Source of the DNA: Eubacterium sp.
GTDB lineage: Bacteria > Bacillota > Clostridia > Oscillospirales > Acutalibacteraceae
DNA length: 11,804 nt
Reading direction: 5' to 3'
Assembly (NCBI GenBank): GCA_029059925.1
Contig: JAIDVA010000133.1
Location: forward strand, 1-11,804
Below the pieces are notes generated by a model that was given only the letters and a program-made list of their open reading frames with translations, did no database searches and had not been told where the DNA came from. The position numbers were made by a program, and so were the translations under genes. Position 1 is the stretch's first letter, and every line of letters starts with the position of its first letter. Positions 1 to 6,570 of the stretch are shown one piece after another.

Positions 1-212
1 ATATAAAGGGTGTTAAATCTGTATCGGGTATGGGCTTAATGCTCGGCGTTGAGATTGAAAAGGACGCAAAGGCAGTTGCAAATGAATGCCTTGCAAACGG
101 ACTTTTGGTATTGACAGCAAAAACAAAAATCAGACTCTTGCCTGCTCTTAACATAAGCAAAGCTGAGCTTGACGAGGGACTTAATATTTTGAAAGAGGTA
201 ATTGAAAAATGA
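1..212 (+). CDS. argD: Acetylornithine aminotransferase, C-terminal fragment
   Basis: Partial gene: only the last ~69 codons are present, in the frame that opens at base 3 and ends with TGA at 210-212. The visible part starts with I-K-G-V-K-S-V-S-G-M-G-L-M-L-G-V-E-I, matching the C-terminal small-domain motif (R-G-x-G-L-M-x-G-I-E) of class III PLP-dependent acetylornithine/ornithine aminotransferases. The closing stretch (L-L-V-L-T-A ... I-R-L-L-P-A-L-N-I) is the typical 'R-x-x-P-x-L' tail of ArgD. The enzyme converts N-acetylglutamate semialdehyde to N2-acetylornithine in the cytoplasm. The PLP lysine and the N-terminal domain lie upstream of the window. The stop overlaps the argF start (ATGA), implying translational coupling within an arginine operon. 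The ArgD assignment over related class III aminotransferases rests mainly on the argF neighbour. Confidence 0.88.
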   Translation, partial: IKGVKSVSGMGLMLGVEIEKDAKAVANECLANGLLVLTAKTKIRLLPALNISKAELDEGLNILKEVIEK

Positions 213-1111
213 AGCATTTATTGAAATTACAGGACTTGGAACAGAAGGATATTTTAGATATCCTCAATCTTGCAGATCAGCTTAAATACGAGACTAAGCA
301 TGGTATTGAGCATCATCATCTCAAGGGCAAAACACTCGGTATGATTTTCCAGAAAAGCTCAACGAGAACAAGAGTAAGCTTTGAGACAGGTATGTATCAA
401 CTCGGCGGTCAGGCACTTTTCCTTTCAAACAGGGATTTGCAGATTGGCAGAGGTGAGCCTGTAGAGGATACTGCAAGAGTACTTTCACGCTATCTTGACG
501 GAATTATGATCAGAACCTTTGAGCAGAAAGAGGTTGAGGATTTGGCTGAATACGGCTCAATTCCGATTATCAACGGACTTACAGACTACTGCCACCCTTG
601 CCAGGTGCTTGCAGACCTTATGACAATCCGTGAGTACAAAAAGAGCTTTGAAGGACTCAAATTCTGCTTTATCGGTGACGGAAATAATATGGCAAACAGC
701 CTTATTGTCGGTGCAATCAGAATGGGTATGAGCTGTGCAATTGCCTGTCCTGACGAATATAAGCCTGATGCTGAACTTATGAAATGGGCTGAGGAAAACG
801 GCGACTTTATGTGCAGTGATGATATTCTCGCCTGTGCTAAGGATGCTGATGTGCTTTACACAGACGTATGGGCATCCATGGGTCAGGAGGAAGAAAAAGC
901 AGAGAGAGAAAAGATTTTCAAGGACTTCCAGATTAACGACGAGGTTATGGCTGTTGCTAAGGAGGATGCAATGGTGCTCCACTGTCTGCCTGCGCACAGA
1001 GAAGAGGAAATCACTGCAAAGGTATTTGAGGCTCATGCAGATGAAATCTTTGATGAGGCAGAAAACAGACTGCATGCACAGAAAGCAGTGCTTGTTAAAT
1101 TATTAGGTTAA
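209..1111 (+). CDS. argF: Ornithine carbamoyltransferase
   Basis: Cytoplasmic enzyme that transfers the carbamoyl group of carbamoyl phosphate to ornithine to give citrulline, step 6 of arginine synthesis. It has 300 residues, the normal length for bacterial OTCases. The carbamoyl-phosphate-binding S-T-R-T-R is at residues 51-55, H-P-C-Q at 129-132, the ornithine-loop-like D-V-W-A-S-M-G-Q at 219-226, and the OTC signature H-C-L-P-A-H-R at 258-264 with the catalytic Cys at 259. The Cys in H-C-L-P separates it from aspartate carbamoyltransferase. The ATG at 209 overlaps the argD stop, and an AGAGG ribosome site sits at 194-198 inside argD. Its substrate comes from the CarAB enzyme encoded 284 bp downstream on the same strand, which fits a single arginine operon. 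Confidence 0.97.
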   Translation: MKHLLKLQDLEQKDILDILNLADQLKYETKHGIEHHHLKGKTLGMIFQKSSTRTRVSFETGMYQLGGQALFLSNRDLQIGRGEPVEDTARVLSRYLDGIMIRTFEQKEVEDLAEYGSIPIINGLTDYCHPCQVLADLMTIREYKKSFEGLKFCFIGDGNNMANSLIVGAIRMGMSCAIACPDEYKPDAELMKWAEENGDFMCSDDILACAKDADVLYTDVWASMGQEEEKAEREKIFKDFQINDEVMAVAKEDAMVLHCLPAHREEEITAKVFEAHADEIFDEAENRLHAQKAVLVKLLG

Positions 1112-1123
1112 ATTATTGTTTAG

Positions 1124-1194
1124 CGTAGGGGCGAACATTGTTCGCCCGTGGGCACAACGATAATGTTGGCGGGCGCACACTGTGCGCCCCTACG
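1124..1194. repeat. Compound palindrome: two hairpins inside an outer inverted repeat
   Basis: The outer arms CGTAGGGGCG (1124-1133) and CGCCCCTACG (1185-1194) are a perfect 10-bp inverted repeat. Within them lie two 19-bp near-perfect palindromes, each symmetric apart from the central base: 1129-1147 (core GCGAACA/TGTTCGC) and 1171-1189 (core GCGCACA/TGTGCGC). The region can fold either as two small hairpins or as one large stem, a typical layout for REP/MITE-type elements. Confidence 0.75.
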
Positions 1195-1209
1195 AACCAC
1201 GTTATCTAC

Positions 1210-1256
1210 GCGTTTGTAGGGCGCGATGCCCACATCGCACCGTCACATACAAACGC
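1210..1256. repeat. Nested hairpin repeat
   Basis: The outer arms GCGTTTGTA (1210-1218) and TACAAACGC (1248-1256) are a perfect 9-bp inverted repeat. They enclose an inner 6-bp stem, GCGATG (1223-1228) with CATCGC (1233-1238), around a 4-base loop. The inner TAGGGCGCG resembles the TAGGGGCG of the first palindrome, so the units may share ancestry. Confidence 0.65.
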
Positions 1257-1261
1257 AACGA

Positions 1262-1289
1262 TGATATTCCCCTGTCAAGGGAAATATCA
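1262..1289. repeat. Small hairpin repeat
   Basis: TGATATTCCC (1262-1271) pairs with GGGAAATATCA (1279-1289), 10 base pairs with one bulged A at 1282 and a 7-base loop. It is another unit of the palindrome mosaic. No T-tract follows, so I do not call it a terminator. Confidence 0.55.
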
Positions 1290-1395
1290 CGTAGTAACAA
1301 AAGGGTTCACATCGTTCCCTACGATTGTTTAACCAACGCTTACTAAGCTAAACAATAACATACTGCAATAACTAAAATTATTAGGAATCAAAACT

Positions 1396-2469
1396 ATGAA
1401 CGATAAAATTTACATTTGTCTTGCAAACGGTGATATATTTGAGGGCAAAAGCTTTGGTGCCAAGAGCGAGGTTTTAGGCGAGCTTGTATTCACCACAGGT
1501 ATGGGCGGATATATTGAAACGCTGACTGACCCAAGCTATTATGGTCAAATTGTTATGCAGACCTTCCCGCTTATCGGCAACTACGGCTTTATTGACGAGG
1601 ATATGGAAAGCACAAAAAGTGCTGTGTGTGCTTACATTGTGCGTGAATACTGCGATGCACCGTCAAACTTCAGATGCGAATACACACTTGAAAAATATCT
1701 CACTGACAACAACATTGTCGGTGTTTATGATGTTGACACGAGAGAACTGACAAAAATCATCAGAGAATACGGTGTTATGAACGCAGTAATCACCGATAAT
1801 CCCAACAAGGTTGATATGGATAAGCTTAAGGCTTATGAGGTAAAGGATGCTGTTAAATCCGTATCCTGCAGCAAGCCTTATATGAGTGCGTCTGACGAGC
1901 ACAAATACAATGTTGTGCTGATTGACTACGGCACAAAAAAGAATATTGTGCGTGAGCTGAACAAGCGTGGCTGCAATGTTGCTGTTGTGCCCTACAACAC
2001 AAAGGCTGAAGATATATTGTCTCTAAATCCTGACGGAATTATGCTCTCTAACGGACCCGGTGACCCTGAGGAAAATATTGACGAAATTGAAGAGCTTAAA
2101 AAGCTAGTCGGTAAAAAGCCGATATTTGCAATCTGCCTTGGCCATCAGCTTTTGGCGCTTGCAATGGGCGGCAAAACAACAAAGCTCAAATACGGCCACA
2201 GAGGTGTTAATCAGCCTGTTAAGAATATTGAAACAGGCAGAACCTTTATTTCTTCTCAAAATCACGGCTATGCTGTTGTGAATGACTCTGTTGAGGCTGT
2301 CGGCGGTAAGGTAAGCTATATAAATGCCAATGACAACACCTGTGAAGGTGTAGTCTATGAGAATAAAAAGGCATTCTCAGTTCAGTTCCACCCTGAGGCC
2401 TGCTCAGGTCCGCACGACACAAGATTTATATTTAACAAATTTATTGATATGATGGGAGGTAAAAGCTAA
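1396..2469 (+). CDS. carA: Carbamoyl-phosphate synthase small (glutaminase) subunit
   Basis: Glutamine-hydrolysing subunit that makes ammonia and channels it to CarB for carbamoyl phosphate synthesis, feeding citrulline (ArgF) and pyrimidines. It has 357 residues, close to the usual 355-385. The N-terminal CPSase small-chain domain spans about 1-165, with the T-G-M-G-G-Y-x-E-T-L-T-D-P-S-Y motif at 34-48. A class I glutamine amidotransferase domain spans about 172-350: L-S-N-G-P-G-D-P at 217-224, nucleophile elbow C-L-G-H-Q with Cys247, and F-H-P-E-A with His332 and Glu334 completing the triad. K-Y-G-H-R-G-x-N-x-P-V (265-275) and S-S-Q-N-H-G-Y (286-292) are CarA hallmarks. The ribosome site is a modest AGGA at 1383-1386. 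The stop overlaps the next gene by one base (TAATG), so the two subunits are coupled. Confidence 0.97.
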   Translation: MNDKIYICLANGDIFEGKSFGAKSEVLGELVFTTGMGGYIETLTDPSYYGQIVMQTFPLIGNYGFIDEDMESTKSAVCAYIVREYCDAPSNFRCEYTLEKYLTDNNIVGVYDVDTRELTKIIREYGVMNAVITDNPNKVDMDKLKAYEVKDAVKSVSCSKPYMSASDEHKYNVVLIDYGTKKNIVRELNKRGCNVAVVPYNTKAEDILSLNPDGIMLSNGPGDPEENIDEIEELKKLVGKKPIFAICLGHQLLALAMGGKTTKLKYGHRGVNQPVKNIETGRTFISSQNHGYAVVNDSVEAVGGKVSYINANDNTCEGVVYENKKAFSVQFHPEACSGPHDTRFIFNKFIDMMGGKS

Positions 2470-5400
2470 TGCCTCTTAATAAGGATATTAAAAAGGTACT
2501 TGTTATCGGCTCCGGTCCTATTGTTATCGGCCAGGCAGCCGAGTTCGACTATGCAGGTGCACAGGCCTGCCGCGTACTCAGAGATGAAGGCATTGAGGTT
2601 GTACTCGTTAACTCCAACCCTGCTACAATTATGACAGACAAGGCACTTGCCGACCATATTTATCTTGAACCTTTGACCGAAGAAACAGTCAAAAGAATTA
2701 TAGAAAAAGAACGTCCTGACTCCATTCTCTGCGGACTTGGAGGACAAACGGGACTTACAATCGGTATGCAGCTTGCAAAAGACGGCTATCTTGACAAGAT
2801 GGGCGTTAAGCTGCTCGGAACAAATGCCGAGGCTATTGACAAAGCTGAGGACAGACAGATGTTCCGTGACACAATGGTTAAAATCAATCAGCCTGTTGTG
2901 CCGAGTGATATTGCATATACTGTAGAACACGCAAAGGAAATTGCAAATGATATCGGATATCCTGTTATCATTCGTCCCGCATTCACCCTCGGCGGTGCAG
3001 GCGGCGGTGTGGCACACGATGAAAGAGAGCTTGAGATAATAGCTAAAAACGGCTTAATGCTCTCCCCTATCACGCAGGTGCTTGTTGAAAGATATATCGC
3101 CGGCTGGAAGGAAATTGAGTTTGAGGTAATGCGAGACAGCGTCGGCAATGTTATTGCTGTATGCTCTATGGAGAACTTTGACCCTGTCGGTGTTCATACA
3201 GGTGACAGTATCGTAATTGCCCCTGCCGTTACACTTGCTGATAAAGAATACCAGATGCTGCGTTCGGCATCACTTGACATTATCACAGAGCTTGGTATTG
3301 AGGGCGGCTGCAACTGTCAGTTTGCACTGAATCCTGAAAGCTTTGAATATTCGGTAATTGAGGTTAACCCAAGAGTTTCGCGCTCATCTGCGCTTGCATC
3401 CAAGGCAACCGGCTACCCGATTGCAAAGGTTACTACAAAGATTGCGCTCGGCTATACACTTGATGAAATCAAAAATGATATCACAGGCAAAACCTGTGCT
3501 TGCTTTGAGCCGACACTCGACTACGTTGTTGTTAAGCTGCCGAAATGGCCTTTTGATAAGTTTGTAAACGCATCAAGAAAGCTCGGCACACAAATGAAAG
3601 CCACAGGCGAGGTTATGAGCATCGCGCCTAACTTTGAGATGGCAATTATGAAGGCTGTACGCGGTGCTGAAATCGGACTTGATACGCTTAACAATAAAGC
3701 GCTTGATTATGCAGACATTATGGCAAAGCTGAAGGAGCAGGATGATATCAGACTGTTCTCTGTATTCAAGGCAATCAAGCAAGGCATAAGTATTGAGGAA
3801 ATTCACAAAATCACAATGATTGATGAATGGTTCCTTGCAAAGCTGAAAAATCTTGCCGATTATGAGAACGAGATTGACGGCAAGCCGTTATCTGAAGAGC
3901 AATACCTTAAGGGTAAAAAGCTCGGCTACACAGACAAGGCACTTGAACGAATCAGCAGCAGCACGCTTGCTCATCACCGTGACTGCGTATACAAAATGGT
4001 TGACACCTGCGGTGCTGAATTCGAGGCTGAAACACCATATTTCTATTCAACCTATGATAACCACTGTGAGTCAAGGGCACTCGCTAAATCTGATAAAGAA
4101 AAAATAATCGTACTCGGCTCGGGTCCTATCAGAATCGGACAGGGCATTGAGTTTGACTATTCCTCTGTACACTGTGTATGGACACTCAAGGAGCTCGGCT
4201 ACGAGGTTATACTCATCAACAACAACCCTGAAACCGTATCCACAGACTTTGATACGGGTGACAGGCTTTACTTTGAGCCGCTGACTGACGAGGATGTTAT
4301 GAACATCATCAAGGCTGAAAATCCGATTGGTGTTGTTGTTGCCTTCGGCGGACAGACAGCAATCAAGCTGACAAAATTCCTTGATGACAACGGCATCACA
4401 ATCCTCGGAACAAGTGCTGAATCAATTGACGTTGCAGAAGACAGAGAACGCTTTGACGCACTGCTTGAAAGGTTCGGCATTTTCAGACCGAAGGGCGAAA
4501 GTGTTATGACGCTTGATCAGGCTCTTGCGGCTGCAAACAGGCTTGAATACCCTGTTCTGCTTCGCCCGTCATACGTTATCGGCGGTCAGAATATGACCAT
4601 TGCATACACAGATGATGATGTATGTCAATATATGGATATCATTCTTGCACAGGGCATTGAAAATCCTGTGCTTGTTGACAAATATATGATGGGCACAGAG
4701 CTTGAGGTTGACTGTATATCAGACGGCAAGGATGTACTTATCCCCGGTATTATGGAACACATTGAGCGTGCAGGTGTTCACTCAGGTGACTCCATTGCCG
4801 TATATCCGCCATACAATCTCAATGATATGATGCTTGAGAAAGTATGCGACATTTCTCAAAAACTGGCACTGTCACTCGGTACAAAGGGACTTGTTAATAT
4901 ACAGTATCTCATTTATCAGAATGAGCTGTATGTTATTGAGGTAAACCCTAGAGCCTCAAGAACTATCCCTTATATCAGCAAGGTAACCAATGTGCCTATG
5001 GTAGAGCTTGCAACAAAGATAATGGTTGGCTCTTCACTTACTGAGCTTGGTTACGGCACAGGGCTTTATAAAACACCGCCTTACTATGCGGTCAAAGTAC
5101 CTGTATTCAGCTTTGAAAAGCTCAATGACGTAAACTCAAAGCTCGGACCTGAAATGAAATCAACAGGTGAAGTATTAGGTGTTGGTAAAAATCTTATTGA
5201 GGCACTGTTCAAGGGTCTTGTATCGGCAGACTTTAAGACAGATTTCCACCGTAAGGACAATCACGGTGTGCTGATTACGGTTACCAAGCAGGATCGTTTT
5301 GAAATCGTTAATCTTGCTAAAAAGCTTGATGATCTTGGTGCAAAAATATGGGCAACACCTGAAACTGCGAAAGCCATTGAAAGCCTTGGTATTGACGTAT

Positions 5401-6500
5401 CCGTAGTGAACAAGCTGCGTGAAGATAACTCTATTATGGAGCTTGTTGAATCAGGTCAGCTTGACTATATTGTTTACACAGGCAAGAGCGACAAGAAATC
5501 CATTGCAGATTACATTAAGCTGCACAATCGTGCAAATCAGCTTGGCATTGCAACCATCACATCACTTGATACGGCAAATGCCATTGCGGACATTATCGCA
5601 TCACGCTACAAGCAGACCAACACAGAGCTTGTTGACATCAATGATATGCGCGAAGAAAAAGGAATTCTCAAATTCTCTAAAATGCACGGCACAGGCGATG
5701 ACTATATCTTCTTCAATAACCAGTGCGGCATCATTACCTGCCCTGAAAGCTTTGCCATTGAATTTACTGACAGACACAAGGGTATCGGCGGTGACGGTAT
5801 TGTTCTGATTGAAGACAGCGAAATTGCAGATGCCAAAATGCGTATTTTCAACCTTGACGGCTCTGATGGAAACATGGCAGGCAACTCCATCCGTTGTGTC
5901 GGTAAATTCCTTTATGATAATGATATGGTCAAAAAGGATAAGCTGACGATTGAGACTGCATCAGGTATAAAGGAGCTTTCACTGTTCACGAGAAACGGTA
6001 AGGTATCCTCCGTAACCGTTAATATGGGCAAAGCTGAGCTTGAACCTGCAAAAATCCCTGTTGACCTTGCGGGTGATAAAATCATCAACTCCCCTGTTAT
6101 AATTAACGGCAAAGAATATAAAATCAACTGCTGTGCAGTTGGCAATCCACACTGTGTGGTATTTGTTGATAATGTTGACAAGCTTGAATTGCAGAACGTA
6201 GGCCCGCAATTCGAAAATGCCGATATTTTCCCTGAAAGAATCAACACGGAATTTGTAAGAGTTGTAAATTCAACAACACTTAAAATGCGTGTATGGGAGC
6301 GCGGCAACGGCGAAACACAAGCCTGTGGAACAGGTGCTTGTGCGGCGGTTATATGTGCTGTCGAGAATGGCTATTGCAATAAGGGTGAAAACATCACAGT
6401 AAAAGTCAAGGGCGGCGATTTAATCGTTAATTATACCGATGAAAAGGTAACCCTTACAGGTGATTGCAATCTTGTCTATAAGGGTGAAATTGAATATTAA
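2469..6500 (+). CDS. carB: Carbamoyl-phosphate synthase large subunit fused to a DapF (diaminopimelate epimerase) domain
   Basis: The 1343 residues exceed a normal CarB (~1070) by about the length of a DapF. Residues 1-1058 form a complete CarB. The first synthetase half has G-S-G-P-I-V-I-G-Q at 14-22, E-N-F-D-P-V-G-V-H-T-G-D-S at 235-247 and V-N-P-R-V-S-R-S-S at 299-307. The oligomerisation region is about 400-540. The second half has G-S-G-P-I-R-I-G-Q at 550-558, E-H-I-E-R-A-G-V-H-S-G-D-S at 763-775 and V-N-P-R-A-S-R at 825-831. An MGS-like allosteric domain spans about 931-1058. After a short charged linker (M-R-E-E-K-G-I), residues 1067-1343 are DapF-like. A strong GGGAGGT site (2454-2460) lies 8 bases before the ATG. 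CarB makes carbamoyl phosphate from bicarbonate, ammonia and 2 ATP with CarA; the fused domain's activity is doubtful (see its own entry). The frame is open throughout. Confidence 0.95.
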   Translation: MPLNKDIKKVLVIGSGPIVIGQAAEFDYAGAQACRVLRDEGIEVVLVNSNPATIMTDKALADHIYLEPLTEETVKRIIEKERPDSILCGLGGQTGLTIGMQLAKDGYLDKMGVKLLGTNAEAIDKAEDRQMFRDTMVKINQPVVPSDIAYTVEHAKEIANDIGYPVIIRPAFTLGGAGGGVAHDERELEIIAKNGLMLSPITQVLVERYIAGWKEIEFEVMRDSVGNVIAVCSMENFDPVGVHTGDSIVIAPAVTLADKEYQMLRSASLDIITELGIEGGCNCQFALNPESFEYSVIEVNPRVSRSSALASKATGYPIAKVTTKIALGYTLDEIKNDITGKTCACFEPTLDYVVVKLPKWPFDKFVNASRKLGTQMKATGEVMSIAPNFEMAIMKAVRGAEIGLDTLNNKALDYADIMAKLKEQDDIRLFSVFKAIKQGISIEEIHKITMIDEWFLAKLKNLADYENEIDGKPLSEEQYLKGKKLGYTDKALERISSSTLAHHRDCVYKMVDTCGAEFEAETPYFYSTYDNHCESRALAKSDKEKIIVLGSGPIRIGQGIEFDYSSVHCVWTLKELGYEVILINNNPETVSTDFDTGDRLYFEPLTDEDVMNIIKAENPIGVVVAFGGQTAIKLTKFLDDNGITILGTSAESIDVAEDRERFDALLERFGIFRPKGESVMTLDQALAAANRLEYPVLLRPSYVIGGQNMTIAYTDDDVCQYMDIILAQGIENPVLVDKYMMGTELEVDCISDGKDVLIPGIMEHIERAGVHSGDSIAVYPPYNLNDMMLEKVCDISQKLALSLGTKGLVNIQYLIYQNELYVIEVNPRASRTIPYISKVTNVPMVELATKIMVGSSLTELGYGTGLYKTPPYYAVKVPVFSFEKLNDVNSKLGPEMKSTGEVLGVGKNLIEALFKGLVSADFKTDFHRKDNHGVLITVTKQDRFEIVNLAKKLDDLGAKIWATPETAKAIESLGIDVSVVNKLREDNSIMELVESGQLDYIVYTGKSDKKSIADYIKLHNRANQLGIATITSLDTANAIADIIASRYKQTNTELVDINDMREEKGILKFSKMHGTGDDYIFFNNQCGIITCPESFAIEFTDRHKGIGGDGIVLIEDSEIADAKMRIFNLDGSDGNMAGNSIRCVGKFLYDNDMVKKDKLTIETASGIKELSLFTRNGKVSSVTVNMGKAELEPAKIPVDLAGDKIINSPVIINGKEYKINCCAVGNPHCVVFVDNVDKLELQNVGPQFENADIFPERINTEFVRVVNSTTLKMRVWERGNGETQACGTGACAAVICAVENGYCNKGENITVKVKGGDLIVNYTDEKVTLTGDCNLVYKGEIEY
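5664..6500 (+). other. DapF-like domain of the CarB fusion, first catalytic Cys replaced by Ala
   Basis: Residues 1067-1343 of the fusion align end to end with diaminopimelate epimerase, which interconverts LL- and meso-DAP for lysine and peptidoglycan. L-K-F-S-K-M-H-G at 1067-1074 matches the usual M-x-F-x-K-M-H-G start. D-R-H-x-G-I-G-G-D-G is at 1101-1110, F-N-L-D-G-S at 1127-1132, G-N-P-H-C-V at 1225-1230, I-N-T-E-F at 1258-1262, W-E-R-G-N-G-E-T at 1276-1283, and A-C-G-T-G-A with the second catalytic Cys at 1286. The segment normally reading M-C-G-N-(G/A)-x-R-C is M-A-G-N-S-I-R-C (1136-1143), with Ala1137 encoded by GCA at 5877-5879. Asp1077 replaces the Asn of the G-N-D motif (GAT at 5697-5699). 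DapF racemises with a two-Cys acid/base pair, so normal epimerisation is doubtful. Retention of almost all other motifs argues for a maintained fold. Confidence 0.93.
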
Positions 6501-6514
6501 TCCAAACATATCAA

Positions 6515-6546
6515 AAAGCCTTGCGGTTTTATTACCGCAAGGCTTT
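6515..6546. terminator. Bidirectional intrinsic terminator between convergent operons
   Basis: A perfect 13-bp stem, AAAGCCTTGCGGT (6515-6527) with ACCGCAAGGCTTT (6534-6546), closes a 6-base loop. It starts 14 bases after the carB-dapF stop and ends 18 bases before the stop of the minus-strand glycosidase gene. Read on the minus strand the stem is followed by a run of five Ts; on the plus strand it is followed by GCTGTTTT, a weaker U-tract. It probably ends both operons. Confidence 0.88.
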
Positions 6547-6550
6547 GCTG

Positions 6551-6570
6551 TTTTAAATTATAATTTAAAA
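6551..6570. repeat. Perfect 20-bp AT-only palindrome
   Basis: TTTTAAATTA (6551-6560) is followed immediately by its exact reverse complement TAATTTAAAA (6561-6570). It overlaps the stop codon of the minus-strand glycosidase gene and adjoins the terminator hairpin. It may simply be the overlapping U-tracts of a two-way terminator. No protein-binding role can be shown from sequence. Confidence 0.6.

Larger units (their letters stand above)
1113..1358. repeat. MITE-like mosaic of palindromic repeats with 12-bp terminal inverted repeat
   Basis: The segment is bounded by a perfect 12-bp inverted repeat, TTATTGTTTAGC at 1113-1124 and GCTAAACAATAA at 1347-1358. Inside are at least three separate hairpin-forming palindromes and a fourth imperfect one (about 1299-1330). 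It is noticeably more GC-rich than the flanking AT-rich spacer. Motifs such as TAGGGGCGAACATTGTTCGC and GGGCGCACACTGTGCGCCCC resemble dispersed intergenic repeats that I recall from gut Clostridia genomes. That is memory, not a search. It has no coding capacity for a transposase, so any mobility would be non-autonomous. Confidence 0.6.
1112..1395 (+). other. argF-carA intergenic region with no gene
   Basis: This 284-bp gap sits in an otherwise tightly packed operon whose other junctions overlap by 1-4 bases. Most of it (about 1113-1358) is GC-rich palindromic repeat, listed separately. The AT-rich remainder before carA (about 1359-1395) contains a weak ribosome site, AGGA at 1383-1386, 9 bases before the carA ATG. 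I see no convincing sigma-70 promoter, T-box, or arginine-repressor operator. No poly-T tail follows the hairpins, so they do not look like efficient intrinsic terminators. Read-through from argF to carA is therefore possible. Confidence 0.7.

Noticed and set aside
557..1075. Long antisense frame opposite argF (172 codons), and similar antisense frames opposite carB (2466-3017, 5912-6307)
   Set aside because: They are complete shadows of well-identified genes, have no recognisable domains, and lack ribosome sites. The composition follows from codon use on the real strand.
1138..1332. 64-codon open frame in the argF-carA gap
   Set aside because: It lies wholly inside the palindromic repeat block, its translation is just the repeat read as protein, and there is no ribosome site. 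It is a spurious ORF.
1113..1358. Possible CRISPR array
   Set aside because: The repeated units are palindromes of different sequence and irregular spacing. There are no identical direct repeats with unique spacers and no cas genes nearby.
1112..1395. Arginine-repressor operator or T-box/riboswitch ahead of carA
   Set aside because: No ARG-box-like pair, T-box motif or terminator/antiterminator with poly-T was found. The hairpins are better explained as palindromic repeats.
5646..5648. Internal start producing a free DapF
   Set aside because: The in-frame ATG at 5646 has no ribosome site at a suitable distance upstream, so separate initiation is not supported.
5640..5700. Frameshift or sequencing error creating an artificial carB-dapF fusion
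   Set aside because: One extra base in the A-run (5656-5660) would give a stop at the TAA of 5678-5680, just before an ATG at 5682. However, the resulting DapF would lose its conserved first strand L-K-F-S-K, which is intact in the observed frame. A genuine fusion is more likely, though reads should confirm it.
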